Made by a program: the position numbers and the translations under genes. Shown here in pieces: positions 5,560-6,830 of a stretch of 6,830 nt of DNA (positions within the stretch are counted from its first letter, which is position 1; each line of letters begins with the position of its first letter). Below the pieces are notes generated by a model that ran no database searches, was not told the DNA's origin, and worked only from the letters and a program-made list of their open reading frames with translations. The stretch spans positions 1 to 6,830 of the forward strand of contig JAUXFG010000186.1 in NCBI GenBank assembly GCA_030620115.1, read 5' to 3'. This DNA comes from Candidatus Fermentibacterota bacterium. GTDB taxonomy: Bacteria > JAFGKV01.

Positions 5560-6830
5560 GTCTTGCCGCCTCTCCTGGCTCTGATCTCATTGTATTCCCT
5601 GATCATGGTGTCCAATTCATCCCTGGTGAGGGTCGCCCCCTCCTCCGTGGGCTGCGTCAGGAATGGTTTCGGCAACGTATCGGTAGAGGCATCGAGCCCC
5701 TCTCTCGTATTGAACTCCCTGGTGAGGTTCGTAATATCGTTCGCCATGTCCTCAAGCTTGTCCTTGGAAAGCTCCATCCCTGTGGTAGCGCTGATGAGCC
5801 TCAGAAGCTCATCCCATCCGAGGAAATCCCGGAAAAACCGGCACAGCACCAGGCTGTCGAAGATCACTGCCCTATCTTCGTAGTCAATGTGAAGCTTCGC
5901 CTTTCCTGAGATCTGGTTCTTGTCCATCTCGCCGGAGAGCTCCGCCTTGTAAAACGTTCCCCTGAGATGGCAGGCGCCCCGCGCGGAAGTTGCATAGGAG
6001 AGCCCCATTCCCTTGAGCACCCGTGGGTCGAATCCACCTGGTTCGAGCCCCTTCACGTGGATGGCCTCGTCCTCCAGTCCAAGCTCCTCGGCAGCCGGCT
6101 TGATCCCTCGCGCGAAGATCTCACCTACGCCTCTCCGATGAGAAATCATCTCGTAGAGCTCCCCGACCTTCTCAGGCTGGTTGTAGTCGATCTCGTATTC
6201 CAGCTTGCCGGCCTTTGAGGCCTCGACGGCAAAGGAGGAGATGTTCCCCGCGCTCATGGTGTCGATCCCCAATCGGTCGCAGAGCACGTTGAGCCACGCG
6301 ATTTCTTCCATGCTGTCGATGGCGTTGAGACCGCCGATGGCATAGAGGGTTTCGAACTCCGGCCCCTCGAGCTGAAGCCCTGCATGCCTGCCGTGCTTGA
6401 TGGTGGATTTCTTCTGGCAACGGAGAAAACAGATCGGGCATCCGGTACCCTTTACTTCGAAGTTCTCCTGCATGTAGTCTGCGGAGATCTTCTCCCACTC
6501 AGAGAATACGCCGCTCTTCCAGTATCGTGTGGGGAAACACTTGAAGGCGTTGGTTACTCCCACTTGGTTGGGAGTACCACGCTCTTGATAGACCTTCGTG
6601 ACCGGGGACTCTTTGCCTTTCTTTCCAATCTCCTTCACCAGCTCCTTGAGCTCCTCGTCGTCTGCGATGTCGCACTTCTTCGTGCCTGCGAACGCAATAC
6701 CTTTGAGGTTCTTCGACCCGAGCACCGCACCCATGCCGCCCCGGCCCAGGCTTCGCCATATGTCGGATTTGATGCAGGCGATAGCCACCAAATTCTCCCC
6801 TGCCGGTCCAATCACCATGGCGCCGGCTCC
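5556..6830 (-). CDS. aldehyde:ferredoxin oxidoreductase family, tungsten-type, 5' end off window
   Basis: The last 424 residues of an AOR-family protein (normally about 600); roughly 180 N-terminal residues lie beyond the right edge. These cytoplasmic enzymes oxidise aldehydes to carboxylic acids, or run in reverse, at a tungsten-bis-pterin centre and pass electrons to ferredoxin through one [4Fe-4S] cluster. Numbered from the first visible codon, the cluster ligands are Cys131, Cys134 and Cys138 (C-x2-C-x3-C in GCPICFLRC) and Cys330 in DSLVLCRF. The pterin-contact regions RGGMGAVLGSKNLK and GMGLSYATSARGACHLRG are intact. The C-terminus ends in RGGKT, and the TGA overlaps the dehydrogenase ATG. 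First visible gene of the operon. Substrate unknown; the neighbours suggest an aldehyde that yields a 2-hydroxyacid. No ferredoxin, pterin-synthesis or tungstate-transport gene is visible. Confidence 0.9.
   Translation of the reverse strand, partial: GAGAMVIGPAGENLVAIACIKSDIWRSLGRGGMGAVLGSKNLKGIAFAGTKKCDIADDEELKELVKEIGKKGKESPVTKVYQERGTPNQVGVTNAFKCFPTRYWKSGVFSEWEKISADYMQENFEVKGTGCPICFLRCQKKSTIKHGRHAGLQLEGPEFETLYAIGGLNAIDSMEEIAWLNVLCDRLGIDTMSAGNISSFAVEASKAGKLEYEIDYNQPEKVGELYEMISHRRGVGEIFARGIKPAAEELGLEDEAIHVKGLEPGGFDPRVLKGMGLSYATSARGACHLRGTFYKAELSGEMDKNQISGKAKLHIDYEDRAVIFDSLVLCRFFRDFLGWDELLRLISATTGMELSKDKLEDMANDITNLTREFNTREGLDASTDTLPKPFLTQPTEEGATLTRDELDTMIREYNEIRARRGGKT

Overview
The window looks like a metagenomic or genomic piece from a Gram-negative anaerobe. 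A small secreted beta-barrel protein points to an outer membrane, a tungsten-type aldehyde:ferredoxin oxidoreductase (AOR) points to anaerobic metabolism, and the GC content is moderate. A Desulfobacterota-like or similar uncultured anaerobic lineage would fit, but nothing here fixes the taxon. Every recognisable gene reads on the minus strand.

Right-hand part (about 3368-6830, read right to left): a compact three-gene operon. It holds the C-terminal two thirds of an AOR-family tungsten oxidoreductase (its 5' end lies off the window), a D-2-hydroxyacid dehydrogenase overlapping it by 4 bases (ATGA), and a LarA/DUF2088-family protein related to nickel-dependent lactate racemase, starting 5 bases after the dehydrogenase stop. 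The set suggests 2-hydroxyacid metabolism: AOR could oxidise a 2-hydroxyaldehyde to a 2-hydroxyacid, the LarA-like enzyme could interconvert its stereoisomers, and the dehydrogenase could oxidise the D form to a 2-oxoacid. That chain is inference.

Middle part (about 1123-2935): a broken gene for a large Lhr-type superfamily 2 helicase. The first RecA domain and most of the second are intact. The frame then ends at an amber codon where the conserved Gln of motif VI is expected, and after a frame change the sequence jumps straight to the far C-terminal Lhr region. Several hundred codons are missing.

Two non-coding stretches (535-1122 and 2936-3367) flank the helicase remnant and are built almost wholly of short repeats. 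Three families of 7-base tandem words occur (GAATCTG, AACATYC and CTGAACG types), together with polypurine spacers and a long palindromic module (ATTCTTCG...CAGAATGACA) present in two tandem copies with a 195-base period. A related half-module lies in inverted orientation on the other side of the helicase remnant. These stretches encode only low-complexity peptides and carry no gene I can support.

Left end (16-534): a small outer-membrane beta-barrel protein with a clear signal peptide and Shine-Dalgarno site. The operon and the repeat system are the most interesting parts of the window.
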